Origin: Candidatus Aramenus sulfurataquae | GTDB taxonomy: Archaea; Thermoproteota; Thermoprotei_A; Sulfolobales; Sulfolobaceae | Reading direction: 5' to 3' | Length of the DNA: 64,000 nucleotides | NCBI GenBank assembly: GCA_000565255.1 | Contig: ASRH01000003.1 | Span: 62,001-126,000, forward strand | Shown here: positions 63,461-64,000 of the stretch, in pieces | Layout of the letters: each line of letters starts with the position of its first letter | Position numbering within the stretch: position 1 is the stretch's first letter | Position numbers and translations under genes: made by a program | Notes under the pieces: model-generated | The model's input: the letters and a program-made list of their open reading frames with translations, nothing else | The model's database searches: none | What the model was told of the DNA's origin: nothing

Positions 63461-64000
63461 TTACTTTGTTTTTATTTCTACAATATCTTTGTCCTCAAGT
63501 GGATGATCTCCTCCTACCTTCTGCCCAGGAAACTTGGCAGACGGACCCCAAACTCTGGCGTACTTAAAGTTCTCGGACAGCGCGCTGTGAAGTTTTCTTG
63601 CCACGTCGAGTACAGTAGCACCTCTCTTCATTATGAGGGGTTCTTGGGTGGGCTTTTCCCCTGGCTCCTTGGTGTAAACTCTTATTACGTCAAGGCTCTC
63701 GAACAAGTACCTCCTCAGCTTGTCCAACTCATCGAAGGTGGCCAGAGGAAAACCGACGTTAAACCTGGTTTCGGAAAGTATAACCATGGGCTTGTAAGTG
63801 GTTGCCTCAAATATAGCCTTTTCCACGTCGTCTAGAGTAACCTCTCCGATAACCTTGACGACTGCCGATCTTATGCCAAAGCCCTCTAGGTAGCTCCTTA
63901 CCTCGTTCTCGTCAGTATTGACTAGCTTGCCCATGTTTATAATCCTAATTCCGTCCTTGGGGCTCCTCGACTTCTCGATAACCACTCTACCTTTGGGCTT
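63461..64000 (-). CDS. TGS-domain GTPase, DRG/Obg-like (C-terminal part, runs off window)
   Basis: At least 180 residues to the window edge; the frame is open to base 64000, so the gene starts beyond. The visible part is the end of the G-domain region (KPMVILSETRFNVGFP), and a C-terminal TGS domain: VIRVYTKEPGEKPTQEPLIMKRGATVLDVARKLH, then RVWGPSAKFPGQKVGGDHPLEDKDIVEI, which is diagnostic of DRG-type GTPases. These act on ribosomes. The G motifs lie outside. Confidence 0.88.
   Translation of the reverse strand, partial: KPKGRVVIEKSRSPKDGIRIINMGKLVNTDENEVRSYLEGFGIRSAVVKVIGEVTLDDVEKAIFEATTYKPMVILSETRFNVGFPLATFDELDKLRRYLFESLDVIRVYTKEPGEKPTQEPLIMKRGATVLDVARKLHSALSENFKYARVWGPSAKFPGQKVGGDHPLEDKDIVEIKTK

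Overview
The window is chromosomal DNA of a thermoacidophilic crenarchaeon of the order Sulfolobales. The main evidence is a malonyl-CoA reductase of the aspartate-semialdehyde-dehydrogenase type, an Orc1/Cdc6-3 initiator, a NadE/nitrilase pair, thermopsin-like and sedolisin-type secreted proteins, AGG/AGA-rich arginine usage, and genes that mostly start about 26 nt after a TATA-like box (leaderless). The malonyl-CoA reductase looks very close to the Metallosphaera enzyme from memory, so a Metallosphaera- or Acidianus-like host is my best guess. No rRNA, tRNA, CRISPR array or intact transposon was found.

Layout. 0-7.7 kb: a winged-helix protein, a cysteine-free class V aminotransferase, quinolinate synthase, a CobT-like protein, a sugar-nucleotide reductase-like SDR, two HAD phosphatases and an endonuclease-IV-like TIM barrel. 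7.7-14.6 kb: a 994-residue FAD/Fe-S oxidase whose promoter has been tandemly duplicated together with the end of the preceding HIT gene, then a Nudix hydrolase and a Cld/HemQ-family protein. 15-18.2 kb: a GT-C-like membrane protein overlapping a split NAD synthetase (NadE plus a separate nitrilase-type subunit). 18.2-24.2 kb: small regulators, dihydroxyacid dehydratase, malonyl-CoA reductase (carbon fixation) and two unknown genes. 24.2-30.8 kb: a large S53 protease, isocitrate dehydrogenase, and a ~500 bp gene-free stretch next to cdc6-3 that is the probable replication origin (oriC2 type). 30.8-36.5 kb: a pterin dehydratase, NfeD and stomatin flanking a thermopsin-like gene, and two cobalamin methyltransferases sharing 49 identical bases. 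36.6-47.4 kb: an orphan molybdopterin hydroxylase large subunit, a Met/His-rich membrane Fe-S protein, an M1 aminopeptidase and several unknown proteins. 47.4-57.4 kb: a leucyl-tRNA synthetase that looks like the divergent LeuRS-I paralogue, an AF1577-type radical SAM protein, and a TenA-SDR-thioredoxin-domain operon. 57.7-59.1 kb: a TGT-like gene overlapping a gene with the archaeosine synthase (ArcS) signature, in effect a split ArcS, ending in a broken tnpB. 59.6-64 kb: a divergent secretion ATPase/TadC pair and the end of a TGS-domain GTPase.

Small RNAs. At least four box C/D sRNA candidates can be read directly, with C, D', C' and D motifs at near-canonical spacing: 22975-23029 (+), 40012-40066 (+), 52490-52545 (-) and 52642-52699 (-). 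The last two are neighbours on the same strand, and one overlaps the start codon of the next gene. Together with the split ArcS pair, the LeuRS-I-like paralogue and the origin, they are the most rewarding parts of the window.
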